Shown: positions 9,950-19,190 of the stretch, piece after piece
Layout: each line of letters opens with the position of its first letter
Numbering within the stretch: the first letter of the stretch is position 1
DNA from: Tritrichomonas foetus
Lineage: Eukaryota > Parabasalia > Tritrichomonadida > Tritrichomonadidae
Direction of reading: 5' to 3'
Length of the DNA: 29,893 nt
Assembly: GCA_001839685.1 (NCBI GenBank)
Contig: MLAK01000588.1
Coordinates: forward strand, 1 to 29,893
Program-made: the position numbers and the translations under genes
The notes under the pieces: generated by a model
What the model saw: the letters and a program-made list of their open reading frames with translations, nothing else
Databases searched by the model: none
What the model was told of the DNA's origin: nothing

Positions 9950-12763
9950 TTAATCCAACTTTTGTGAAGAAATTGTCATTCTTTTCACACTTCGAATAAG
10001 CTTTGAGAAAATGTTTTCAGGAGTTTTCCTAACAATAATGCCGAAAGGTACACAAAGTGATGCAATTGCAAGGGAAAAGATTTGTTCTTTCATGGAAAGT
10101 GGAACGCATGAAAAGAAATGTCCGCAAAATTGAACAAGAACGAATTCAACAACACCAATTCCAATCATTATTCCGATAAACAAAACATTGTCCATAATTC
10201 CAGTGATAAATGAATCACCATATTCAACAACTCGTGCATTAATTAAGTTGAACATTTGACAATATACAAACACGTTAAATATTAGAGTGTAATGATGTTC
10301 ACTTCTTGCTTCGATTCCATCATGGAAAATTAGTAAGAAAACAACAACAATGATTTGGAAAACTGCTTGTCCGCAAATATTAGTAATCATAAATGGTGAA
10401 ATTAAATGGCTTTTCCTGGTTTTTGGTGGACGATTGAGTAAATTTGGATGAGGTCTTCCCGTTGCTAAAGCAAGAGCTCCAAGGGAATCCATAATCAGGT
10501 TCACCCAAAGTAATTGTACAGCTTTGAATGGAGTATCATTTAAAATAATAGAAGAAATAATCGAAATGAATAGAGTTGTAACATTTGCTGTTAATTGGAA
10601 TTGCAAAAAGCGCCGAACATTATTGAAAATACATCTTCCCCATAAAACAGCTTTCACTATTGATTTAAAGTCATCATCAAGAACAACAATATCACTTGCT
10701 TCTTTAGCAAGCTCAGTTCCACATTTTCCCATTGAAAGACCAACATCGGCCTTCCGAAGAGCAGCTGCATCATTTGTTCCATCACCAGTAACTGCTACAA
10801 CTTCACCACGTTTTTGTAAAGCCGAAACAATCAAGTGTTTATCCATTGGTGTTGATCTTGCAACAACGCAAACGTCAGAAACAGCCTCAGAAAGCTTTGC
10901 ATCATCCATTGCGCGTAACTCTGAACCAGAAACAACAGATCCACCTTTTGGTGCAATTCCACAATCATGTGCAATAGCTTGAGCAGTAAGAAGGTTGTCT
11001 CCAGTTACCATAATCACACGAATTCCAGCACGTTGACAATCATTAATTGCTTGAATTGTTGAAGGACGAAGAGAATCTCGAATTGAAACACAACAAACAA
11101 AAGTTAAATATTCTTCAGCTTGTGAAGCCTCTTCTGGAAGATTCATTATTTCATCTTTCATGCATACAGCGATTGCACGATAAGCATTTGTACAATGCTG
11201 ATTAATAGCTTTTGTAATTGATTCACGTGCTTTTTGTGTAATTGGGAATTTTTCACCACTTGTACTATCCAAAAAGTGACTGCAACGTGGAAGTAACTCA
11301 TCTGGAGCACCTTTTGTATATTGCACATAATCTGTATTTCCAGATTGGCTAGAAACTATAGTCGTCATTAATTTTCGCTTTCTGTCAAATTGAAAATCTT
11401 TTACAATAGAGTGTGATTTCCTTATTTCTGAATAATCAAATCCAAGTTGTTGTTGAACTAATCTTAATAGTGCAGTTTCAGTTTGTGATCCAATGTCACT
11501 ATTACTTTCATTACTCTTCAAAACTGCAGTTGTATTCAATGAAATGGAATCGACAACTTTTTGAACAAATTCCGGATCAAAAACAGTTTTTACTTGTTCT
11601 GCAGTTGAATCAATTGCTTCCTCACTTCGGTCTAGAGATACAATACGTTCAGCATTCATTTGATTCATTGTAAGTGTTCCTGTTTTATCGGTACAAATGA
11701 CAGTAGCTGATCCCATCGTTTCACAAGCCGACAACCTTCTCACGAAATTGTTATCATCCATCATTTGACGCATTGAGTAGGCCAAACTTATAGTGACAGC
11801 AAGTGGGAGCCCCTCTGGAACAGCAACAACAATAATTGTTAAAGCATCAATTAAATAAGTGAGAATGTCTTTACAAGCTACCCATGTAAAGCCCTCTTTA
11901 ATGTGAATGATAATCCATCCGATAGTTAGAGCAATAAATGTGATGGCAGCAGCAATCATTCCAAGATAGCCAATTGATGAAGCAAGATCTTCAAGCTTTT
12001 CTTGAAGTGGTGTTGGTTTTTGCTCAGAATCGAGTAATGAAAACATTCTACCATTAATTGAATAAACACCAACACAAACAACTAAACAAGTTCCACGACC
12101 TTCAACAACCATAGTTCCAGAAATCAAAAATGGATCATTTTCCCGATTTTTCATGACAGATTCTGATTCACCTGATGCTACTGACTGATCTATTTTTAAG
12201 CCATCTGAAGAAACCACCAAACAATCTGCAGGAATTTTATCACCAGGTTCTAAAACTACAACATCACCAACAACTAATTCTGAATTTTGAATTTTTTCGT
12301 ATTTACCGCATCGAATAACAGTTACTTCAAAAAGTGACTTTATTCGATTGACGGCAGCAAATTGAATTTCTTGGTTTCGGTTCGAAGTGGTTTGGACGAT
12401 AGAAACGATAGCAACCGCCATTAAAATGGCCGCACCATCAATCCATGCTGTTGATCGTTCTTCTGTCGTTGCAAACAAAATTTCAAAAACTAGTGAAAAA
12501 ATTGCGCAGCCAATTAATATCAATAAAGTTTCGTCTGAAAGAGCTTCTTTAAACATTTGCCAAAATGAACGAACTGGAATATCTGGTAGAACGTTTGATC
12601 CGTATCGAGATTTTCTTAAGGAAATCGAATCTTTTGATTTAATTCCGTTTTTTGAGTCGCTGTCGAGAAGATTTGCTATATCATCAATAGAACCAAGTTC
12701 GTGTAGTGTATGAAGATCGCAATCTTCCATCAGAGCAGAGAGCGCTGAAGGAGAAAGATCCAT
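9950..12763 (-). CDS. P2B-type (plasma-membrane type) Ca2+-transporting ATPase
   Basis: This 937-residue P-type ATPase exports Ca2+ from the cytosol using ATP. The actuator loop has ASGESES (196-202), where the usual TGES reads SGES. The ion-site helix has VPEGLPLAVT (315-324). The phosphorylation motif CDKTGTLTMN has its Asp at 359 (VICTDKTGTLT, 355-365). The nucleotide domain has KGAPDELLPRC (484-494), and the hinge has MVTGDN (585-590) and TGDGTNDAAAL (659-669). Late helices include LLWVNLIMDSLGALALAT. Ten membrane segments fit by eye. PEGLPLAV and the LLWVNLIMD region favour the PMCA subgroup over SERCA. The N-terminus is acidic. The C-terminal tail after the last helix is only about 25-30 residues, so the long calmodulin-binding tail of animal PMCAs is absent; a short basic stretch (FSKLIRSVKRM) remains. 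Plasma membrane or vacuolar location cannot be decided. Confidence 0.95.
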   Translation of the reverse strand: MDLSPSALSALMEDCDLHTLHELGSIDDIANLLDSDSKNGIKSKDSISLRKSRYGSNVLPDIPVRSFWQMFKEALSDETLLILIGCAIFSLVFEILFATTEERSTAWIDGAAILMAVAIVSIVQTTSNRNQEIQFAAVNRIKSLFEVTVIRCGKYEKIQNSELVVGDVVVLEPGDKIPADCLVVSSDGLKIDQSVASGESESVMKNRENDPFLISGTMVVEGRGTCLVVCVGVYSINGRMFSLLDSEQKPTPLQEKLEDLASSIGYLGMIAAAITFIALTIGWIIIHIKEGFTWVACKDILTYLIDALTIIVVAVPEGLPLAVTISLAYSMRQMMDDNNFVRRLSACETMGSATVICTDKTGTLTMNQMNAERIVSLDRSEEAIDSTAEQVKTVFDPEFVQKVVDSISLNTTAVLKSNESNSDIGSQTETALLRLVQQQLGFDYSEIRKSHSIVKDFQFDRKRKLMTTIVSSQSGNTDYVQYTKGAPDELLPRCSHFLDSTSGEKFPITQKARESITKAINQHCTNAYRAIAVCMKDEIMNLPEEASQAEEYLTFVCCVSIRDSLRPSTIQAINDCQRAGIRVIMVTGDNLLTAQAIAHDCGIAPKGGSVVSGSELRAMDDAKLSEAVSDVCVVARSTPMDKHLIVSALQKRGEVVAVTGDGTNDAAALRKADVGLSMGKCGTELAKEASDIVVLDDDFKSIVKAVLWGRCIFNNVRRFLQFQLTANVTTLFISIISSIILNDTPFKAVQLLWVNLIMDSLGALALATGRPHPNLLNRPPKTRKSHLISPFMITNICGQAVFQIIVVVFLLIFHDGIEARSEHHYTLIFNVFVYCQMFNLINARVVEYGDSFITGIMDNVLFIGIMIGIGVVEFVLVQFCGHFFSCVPLSMKEQIFSLAIASLCVPFGIIVRKTPENIFSKLIRSVKRMTISSQKLD

Positions 12764-13384
12764 TTTAAATTTGATGAATTATGTGATGGAAATTTGATTA
12801 AATATAGAAAAAGTGGTGTAATTCTTTGAAAAAGATTTGCGTTTGTAAGACGGTTTGGTCGGCCAAATTAAAAAATTCAATTTTCGAATAGAAATGCATA
12901 CAGATAATTGAAAGATGATAAGTATTGAAAAAAAAAAAAAAAAATTCCAACCAAGTAATCATTGAAATTTTCGTTTACTTACTCGCTTAAAAATAAGTGT
13001 TTATCTAGATGTATACAAACTAACTAGCTCTAGATGTAGAAGACTATTGAGAGATCTAAATGAATAATTGTTGATATTATTGTCATCTAAAAAATATTTA
13101 ATTGTAATCCTATTAATAATATATAAATATTATAATTTAAAAATCAAGATACAGAGAAAACCAAATCCAAAAAAAAATTGTGAGAAAAAAATAAACCCCA
13201 CAGAAATTTCTGAGAATTATTGAGATAAAAAGTGATTTTATAGCATTAATATCTTGATTATTTCTTATCATAAATCGTGCTTTTTATTATCATATGACCC
13301 TCCATCGAAAATTATAATGTTTTCCAAAATACAAAAATGAAGTATAAAAAAAATATTAATAATTTTGATATAAATAAAAAAAAT

Positions 13385-13600
13385 TTAGGCATCAATGAGA
13401 AGATTACGAATGTTTTGCCATCTAAATGGCGAGTCATCAGAAAATTCACTTGGCATTGAGTCTGGAAAAAAACATATTGGATTCCATTTTTCTTGATTTG
13501 GTCTTTCAATCGTTGTATCTGTATCCCTGCTTGAGAATGTGCTGTTGAGGACTGCCAGTCTATTTTCTTCATATACTAAAATTTTATGACAGAAAAGATT
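13385..13600 (-). pseudogene. Coding-like C-terminal fragment without a start
   Basis: The minus strand is open for 71 codons and ends in TAA at 13385-13387. From about 13577 the translation looks like real protein, with balanced acidic, basic and aromatic residues (DSMPSEFSDDSPFRWQNIRN near its end). There is no ATG in this frame, and a stop lies just upstream. It could be the last exon of a gene with an unrecognised intron (an AG follows a T-rich stretch near 13576) or the remnant of a decayed gene. The product is not recognised. Confidence 0.35.
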
Positions 13601-13680
13601 TCAATACATTCATATTTGTCAAATGGAAATTGAATTAATTCAACATCACTGAGTTAAAACTATCAAAATTTTCGCGATTT

Positions 13681-13992
13681 TTAATTAAAAATCGATAGAA
13701 GAAGTGTAAATAGAATTATGGGAAGCAGTATTATAATCTTTGTGATTCTTGGAAAAAAAGCTTCTCACAATTTTTTTTTAGGCTTTCTCCAAAATCGCTC
13801 TTTTTTCGGTTTAATTGTTGCAAAATTTCAAAACTATGAATAAATATGGCTCATAACTATAAAAAATAGATTTAACAATTGACTGAAAGCTGTTCACCCG
13901 AAAACTGAAACAATAGCTTCTTCAGAATCATTTTCGAAATATTTTTGAATTCGGCCATTTGCGAAGTTTGCGATAAGGGAAATTTTCGTCAT
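13681..13992 (-). pseudogene. Decayed tail-anchored protein, possibly R-SNARE-like
   Basis: One minus-strand frame of 104 codons runs from an ATG (13990-13992) to TAA (13681-13683) but holds four internal stops. It opens with 32 good codons (MTKISLIANFANGRIQKYFE...), which could be the first strands of a longin-like domain. After the middle stops it gives KKERFWRKPKKKL, then a TGA, then PRITKIIILLPIILFTLLL and a short end. A basic, Trp-containing stretch before a C-terminal membrane helix is how VAMP/R-SNAREs end. The SNARE heptad region itself is not present, so the assignment is weak. No stop-free spliced version covering all pieces was found by eye. Confidence 0.3.
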
Positions 13993-14203
13993 TCTTTTAG
14001 CTATTTGGGTTTTGATTTTTGACTGATGGTATTAAGTAATACTGATGATAAGGATCATTTTAGTGATTTCGTACGTTAAGACTATTTGGTTTGTATACAT
14101 CTGTTTATCTCCAATAATTAACCGAAAGATTCTAAATTTTAAGAATAAATTTATAATAAAAATGATTACCTAAATAAAAATACCCGTAGATCAATAAAAT
14201 TTA

Positions 14204-16222
14204 TTAAGTAGATGAAGAATCACTTTCATCAGATGTTGCATGCTGAGAAGAATCAGATTCTGATTTATTGTTATTTGAAGATGAACTAGTTTGGTCAGAT
14301 TTTGGTTTGATAATTTTTGGTCGTTTCTTCGATGAGTTATCTTTATTGTTTTCATTTCCTTCATTTGGAGAAATTTGCTTTTTAACAAGTTCATAATAAA
14401 AACTCTTACGGGCAACTAATTCCTCATGTGTTCCATATTCCTTAATTTCACCTGAATCAAACACATAAATGATATGCGCATTTCGAATTGTGCTTAATCT
14501 GTGAGCAACAATGACAGCTGTTCTATTTTTCATCACTTTATCAAGAGCTTCTTGAACTTTCTTCTCATTTTTTGAATCTAAAGCAGAAGTTGCCTCATCA
14601 GTCATCAAAATTACAGGATTCTTCAAAACAGCACGTGCAATAGCGATTCTTTGGCGTTGTCCACCACTAATGTTTGAACCTTTTTCTCCAACAATTGTAT
14701 TAAATTTCTGGTCAAATTTGTTGATGAATTTCACTGCATTTGCAACTTCACTTGCATTTTGAACTTGTTTATCTGAAGCTTTTCTCGCACCATATTTTAT
14801 ATTATCTTTAATTGAGATATTAAAGAGAATTGGCTCTTGTGAAACAAGTCCAATCTTTCGATGAAGCCATCTTGGATCTAGTTCTTTAATATTAACTCCA
14901 TCTAAACGAATTACTCCACTATCACATTCATAATAACGTTCAAGAAGCTGAATACAAGTTGATTTACCACTTCCAGAATGACCAACTAACGCACCGATTT
15001 GACCAGCTTCTATAACAAAAGAAATATTTTTCAAGACAAAAACATCACGTGTAGGATATTTAAATGAAACATTTTCGAATTCAATTTTACCTTTGAAGTT
15101 TTTAATCTTCTTTCCTCCTTCGAATGGAATTGTTGAAGTTCTACTTGTGAAATCTAATATTCTTCCACCAGATGAAATTGCTTTTTGTTCACTTTGAAAA
15201 GATGATTGGAATTCAACAAACCCAAATTCACTAAATAATAGATACCCATAGACAGATAAAAGGTTTCCCGATGGCATCGAACCATTTATTACATCTAATC
15301 CACCAATATAAAGATAAACTAGCAAAATACCATTTTGTAATAAGATTGTACTTGTATAGAGTCCTAGTAAAAATAAATTAACAAGTCTATCTTCATGTCT
15401 GTCCTTTTTAACTTGTGTCATGAATCGTTTATGATCATTTTTTTCTTGGTTAAATCCGCGAACTGTTCGAATTGCAGAAAACGATTCTTCTGCAATTGTA
15501 ACAGATTCTGCAATATACCCAAACTGAATTTCAACATGCTGGTTGACAAACTTTGAAAAGAAATTGATTATCACAATGGAAACTGGAATAACAACAGTAG
15601 CGATTAAAGCTAGTTTCCAAGCATACACATATGCCAAAATGAGTCCAATTACAAATTGACCAAGATTTTGAATTTGTGATCCTTTCATTGAACCAAATGC
15701 AGACTCAACAAACTGTGAATCTTCAGATAATAAAGATAATAATCCACCTACAGGATTTGTATCAAAGAATGTCACTTCACTTTTCATCATTGATTCAAAC
15801 ATTCCACTTTTCAATTCATTCGCAAAATTGGAGCCACTTACTCCCCAAATATATGTACTTATGCATTTAAATATTCCTAATGCAAGTGCAACATCAATTA
15901 AGTAGATACAATTATCAATAATTTCTTTCATTGCGTCATATGAAGGATCAACTGCATAAGCGTGATGTGCATTTAACACCCGACCAAATAAGAAAAATAG
16001 TAAAACTGGTCCGCATCCAACAAAAAATGATGATATTATGCCTATTATTGGTTGTAGTGAAGAAAAAAATTTCTTATATAAAATTGATCGATTTATCCTT
16101 TCTTTTTTCGGATCAAAAACTTCTTCTTTGTCAAAGCTCGTTGGATTGGAGATGCTTTTTTGATGAACTTCCGAAAACGAGGATGAATACTCTGACGAAT
16201 ATCTTCTTTTGATTTTACTCAT
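14204..16222 (-). CDS. ABCB-type half-transporter (TMD-NBD), serine-rich tail
   Basis: This 672-residue half-transporter has one six-helix membrane domain (about residues 52-330) and one nucleotide-binding domain (about 380-620). All ATPase motifs look intact: A-loop Tyr389 (FKYPTRD), Walker A GHSGSGKST (414-422), Q-loop Gln462, signature NISGGQRQR (517-525), Walker B VILMTDE with Glu543, D-loop SALD, and switch His574 (VAHRLST). It must pair with a second half. The N-terminus is polar and serine-rich, and the tail after about 620 is a Ser/Asn/Asp low-complexity run. The neighbouring half-transporter is transcribed divergently from a shared 516-bp region, which makes it the natural candidate partner. 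The substrate cannot be inferred; peptide, lipid and drug export are all known for ABCB proteins. Confidence 0.95.
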   Translation of the reverse strand: MSKIKRRYSSEYSSSFSEVHQKSISNPTSFDKEEVFDPKKERINRSILYKKFFSSLQPIIGIISSFFVGCGPVLLFFLFGRVLNAHHAYAVDPSYDAMKEIIDNCIYLIDVALALGIFKCISTYIWGVSGSNFANELKSGMFESMMKSEVTFFDTNPVGGLLSLLSEDSQFVESAFGSMKGSQIQNLGQFVIGLILAYVYAWKLALIATVVIPVSIVIINFFSKFVNQHVEIQFGYIAESVTIAEESFSAIRTVRGFNQEKNDHKRFMTQVKKDRHEDRLVNLFLLGLYTSTILLQNGILLVYLYIGGLDVINGSMPSGNLLSVYGYLLFSEFGFVEFQSSFQSEQKAISSGGRILDFTSRTSTIPFEGGKKIKNFKGKIEFENVSFKYPTRDVFVLKNISFVIEAGQIGALVGHSGSGKSTCIQLLERYYECDSGVIRLDGVNIKELDPRWLHRKIGLVSQEPILFNISIKDNIKYGARKASDKQVQNASEVANAVKFINKFDQKFNTIVGEKGSNISGGQRQRIAIARAVLKNPVILMTDEATSALDSKNEKKVQEALDKVMKNRTAVIVAHRLSTIRNAHIIYVFDSGEIKEYGTHEELVARKSFYYELVKKQISPNEGNENNKDNSSKKRPKIIKPKSDQTSSSSNNNKSESDSSQHATSDESDSSST

Positions 16223-16738
16223 GGTGATCGTATTTATTATAAAAACTTTTGCTTGTGAATTGTCAAGAAAGTAAAAAATGAACTGAAATTGAATGACTGT
16301 TTTTCAATATAAAATGAAAATTTTCATTTCCTGCACTTTTATTGATGTTTAAAGGAATTTTTGATATTTTTTAACATTAAGAATATTATTTTTAAGCTAT
16401 TAATAATAGTTTAAATATATGATGCTTTATTATTAAGAAGATAGAAACGTGTTTCTATGAGAAAGAATTAAATGACTTCACAAAAAGTTACTCAATTAAG
16501 TTCAATTTCTGATACACTATCAAAAAGTTTTGGTTGATCATATTTTCATGACCATGCGATATTTTCATAATTCTATAATCATTTACAAATCAAATTTACA
16601 AATCAACGTTTGAGTACCCAAAATTCTGATTGTTGATTATTATCACAATTTTTTTCAATATTTTAAATTAAACATTTTGAATGGTTATTTTTTCAGATCA
16701 TTATTTATCCTTGCAGGACATCATTGGAAGAAAATTAA
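16223..16738. other. Shared divergent promoter region of the ABC transporter pair
   Basis: The 516 bp are AT-rich with no convincing frame. TCACC directly precedes the leftward ATG, and TCATT (16721-16725) lies 16 nt before the rightward ATG. This arrangement would allow joint control of the two half-transporters. Confidence 0.55.
16721..16725 (+). promoter_or_regulatory. Initiator-like TCATT before the 16739 gene
   Basis: It matches the trichomonad Inr consensus. The putative +1 A at 16723 gives a 16-nt leader to ATG 16739. Confidence 0.45.
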
Positions 16739-18736
16739 ATGAGCCAAAGTGATTCTACATCAATAGAATCTGACTTAGACTCATCTCATACACACTCCTT
16801 AGAGAGTCAAAAAAATAATGATCTCGATGGAAAAAAACCGAAAAATATGAAGAAAACTTCTAAAGAGCAATCAAAAAATGAAAAGGAAAATTTAATTAAA
16901 TCAAAAACGACTCAGAAGAAAAAAGGAAAAAGGAAAAATAATATCATCGAGCCAACATTCAAATGCTACTTCATGATAATGTCATTTTTCACTAAGAAAT
17001 TTGGCCTTGTTTTAACATTAGTTTTTGCACTTGCTTGCGGAATTGTCCAAATTTTATTGAATCTTGCTCTTGGTCAGGTTACTGAAGTTCTTGTTTCAGG
17101 AAATGTTGATAAATCTTCATTTAATAAAGAAATGTTGAAATTTACCATTGTTACAATCGCTTTTATGGTTGCTACAGCAGGATGCTTTGGATCCCGCGGA
17201 TTTGCTAATCCAGAATGTCGTCATGATTTATTGCGTGCTTTACATCGACAAATTTTGAATCAAGATATAAGTTTCTTTGATGAAACACCAACAGGAATTC
17301 TTATCAGTCGCTTGTCAGAAGACACTGCACTTGTTTATGGAGTTTATGTTGAAAAAGTTCAAATGGCTGTGCAAGATATCGTTTCCATTTTCGGTGGAAT
17401 TATTCTCGCTTTAATCACAGTTTGGAGAGTTACACTTTTGGCCATCGCGATTCTTGTTGTTTGCATGATTATATTCTGGGTTAGCACCAAGGTTGTCAAT
17501 AAGTATTTTGATATTCTGAACGAAAAATCATCAATTGCTACATCCAAAGCTGAAGAAGTAATTACTTCTTTCGGAACGGTGAAATCATTTGATAACGAAC
17601 TTTATGAATTACGAAGTTATAAATCGAAACTAAAAGATGTGAATAATATGATTCGGAAAACATCTTTGGTCAAAGGAATTTCTGATGGTATAATTCTTGC
17701 TCTCATTAATATCATGATTGCTGGTGTAATGATTTTGGCTTCATACTTAATCATCAAGAAACCTGAGATGGGATATACAAGCGGTGATCTGATGTTCTTA
17801 TTAATTAGTTTAGTTTTAACTGAATATGGAATCGCTTTATTGTTATCATTAACAGATGATTTCAAAAAGGCAAATATGGCAGCATCTCGATTACTTTCAA
17901 TTTTATATTTAGAACCGGAAGTTGATCAGGAAAATGATGGTAAATCATTAAAAGAAAAATATTTAACTGGAAAAATTGAATTTAGGAATGTTGGATTTCG
18001 CTATAAAGCAAAGAAAAAGTCTGATACGTTTGAAGAAAATAGCAACCAAAGTGACAAAAAAGATGAATGGGCTTTGAGAAATTTATCTTTTACGATTCAG
18101 CCAGGGCAGACTGTTGCTTTCGTTGGTGAAAGTGGATGTGGAAAAACAACCACTTTACAATTATTACAACGATTTTATGAAATCGAAGAAGGACAAATTT
18201 TGATTGATGATATTGATATTAAATCATTAAACCCACAATATGTTCGAACAAGTATTGCTTCTGTTCCACAAACACCTGTTTTATTCACAATGAGTATTCT
18301 CGATAATATTCGTTATTGTAATCCAGATAAATCTGAAGAAGAAGTTGCTGATGCTGCAAGATTAGGAAATGCTCACAATTTTATTATGGAAATGCCTGAA
18401 AATTATTCATCACTTGTACAACAATCAAGTTTAAGTGGTGGACAAAAACAACGAATTTGCATTTCACGTGCAATCCTATCAAATGTTCCAATACTTTTAC
18501 TTGATGAAGCTACAGCAGCACTTGATACAGAAAGTGAACAGTTAGTTCAACAATCTTTAGAACAATTTCGAAAAGATAAAACAGTTATAATTGTTGCACA
18601 TCGCTTAGCAACAGTGAAACATGCAGATAGAATTCTAGTATTTAAAGGAGGTCATATTGTCGAAGAAGGTACACATGATTCTCTAATGGAAAAAAATGGT
18701 GTATATTCCGATCTTGTCAAGCATCAATTACATTAA
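16739..18736 (+). CDS. ABCB-type half-transporter (TMD-NBD), lysine-rich N-terminus
   Basis: This 665-residue half-transporter has a 70-residue Ser/Lys-rich hydrophilic N-terminus, then a six-helix membrane domain (about 75-375) and one nucleotide-binding domain (about 410-660). Motifs are intact: A-loop Tyr422, Walker A GESGCGKTT (463-471), Q-loop Gln511, signature SLSGGQKQR (564-572), Walker B ILLLDE with Glu590, D-loop AALD, and switch His621 (VAHRLAT). Between the A-loop Tyr and the next strand sits a charged insert of about 20 residues (roughly 423-443, Lys/Asp/Glu/Ser/Asn-rich) that the neighbouring transporter lacks. Both proteins of the pair look ATPase-competent, so if they form a heterodimer it would not be the kind with one degenerate site. 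The next plus-strand gene (Rab) begins 454 bp after the stop. Confidence 0.95.
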   Translation: MSQSDSTSIESDLDSSHTHSLESQKNNDLDGKKPKNMKKTSKEQSKNEKENLIKSKTTQKKKGKRKNNIIEPTFKCYFMIMSFFTKKFGLVLTLVFALACGIVQILLNLALGQVTEVLVSGNVDKSSFNKEMLKFTIVTIAFMVATAGCFGSRGFANPECRHDLLRALHRQILNQDISFFDETPTGILISRLSEDTALVYGVYVEKVQMAVQDIVSIFGGIILALITVWRVTLLAIAILVVCMIIFWVSTKVVNKYFDILNEKSSIATSKAEEVITSFGTVKSFDNELYELRSYKSKLKDVNNMIRKTSLVKGISDGIILALINIMIAGVMILASYLIIKKPEMGYTSGDLMFLLISLVLTEYGIALLLSLTDDFKKANMAASRLLSILYLEPEVDQENDGKSLKEKYLTGKIEFRNVGFRYKAKKKSDTFEENSNQSDKKDEWALRNLSFTIQPGQTVAFVGESGCGKTTTLQLLQRFYEIEEGQILIDDIDIKSLNPQYVRTSIASVPQTPVLFTMSILDNIRYCNPDKSEEEVADAARLGNAHNFIMEMPENYSSLVQQSSLSGGQKQRICISRAILSNVPILLLDEATAALDTESEQLVQQSLEQFRKDKTVIIVAHRLATVKHADRILVFKGGHIVEEGTHDSLMEKNGVYSDLVKHQLH

Positions 18737-19190
18737 TATTAATATTTATATTTTCAACAGAGCATTTCTATTTGTAAACATATACTATTAATTTTAACTA
18801 CTATTCTTAAATTGTTCTTATTTGTGAGGGTGAAACAAAAATCTGTTCATCATCATATGAAGTCATTTAATACCAAATAATAAAATAAATATTGTATTCA
18901 TATAAATGCTATTCATACTGATCAAAAATCAATTCGTGCCAATTGAGAATGGATAATCATATGAAAGAAATCAAAATTTTGAATATTCACAAAATCACGA
19001 TGATCTTTTGAAATGACTTTTGATAAGTGCCCAACCAATTTATGATTCAATTCAATTCAGTTTGTGTGATTTCTCAAATTTTTTCATGGGATGTCAAAAT
19101 TGGATTCCTCACAAAAATTCAATTAATTCATAAAATTTTCTTTCATTTCATTTTCTTCCTCTTTTTTTGTTTCCCGCTTCAGAAAACAAG
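18737..19190. other. Intergenic region upstream of the Rab gene
   Basis: This is AT-rich sequence with no supported frame. Near its right end are two adjacent TCATT motifs (19143-19147 and 19148-19152), about 40 nt before the Rab ATG, then a pyrimidine-rich stretch. I see nothing else. Confidence 0.5.

Larger units (their letters stand above)
12764..14203. other. 1.4-kb gap with decayed coding fragments and a poly-A run
   Basis: There is no intact gene. The PMCA promoter must lie at the left end; TCATC occurs about 10 bp upstream of its ATG. A 17-nt poly-A run covers 12928-12944. Two minus-strand coding-like fragments are annotated separately (13385-13600 and 13681-13992). An 86-codon minus-strand frame at 13312-13572 overlaps the first fragment in another frame and is the less protein-like of the two. 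Confidence 0.6.

Noticed and set aside
10524..10982. 152-codon open frame on the plus strand
   Set aside because: It is antisense to the highly conserved hinge and phosphorylation-domain region of the calcium pump and is a shadow of that gene's codon use.
13312..13572. 86-codon minus-strand frame with ATG
   Set aside because: The overlapping frame at 13385-13600 is more protein-like, and the last third of this one is a low-complexity Phe/Leu/Ile run.
13008..14106. 14-bp inverted match AGATGTATACAAAC (13008-13021 and 14093-14106) as transposon ends
   Set aside because: A match of this length is expected by chance in about 30 kb of AT-rich DNA, and extension beyond it contains mismatches.
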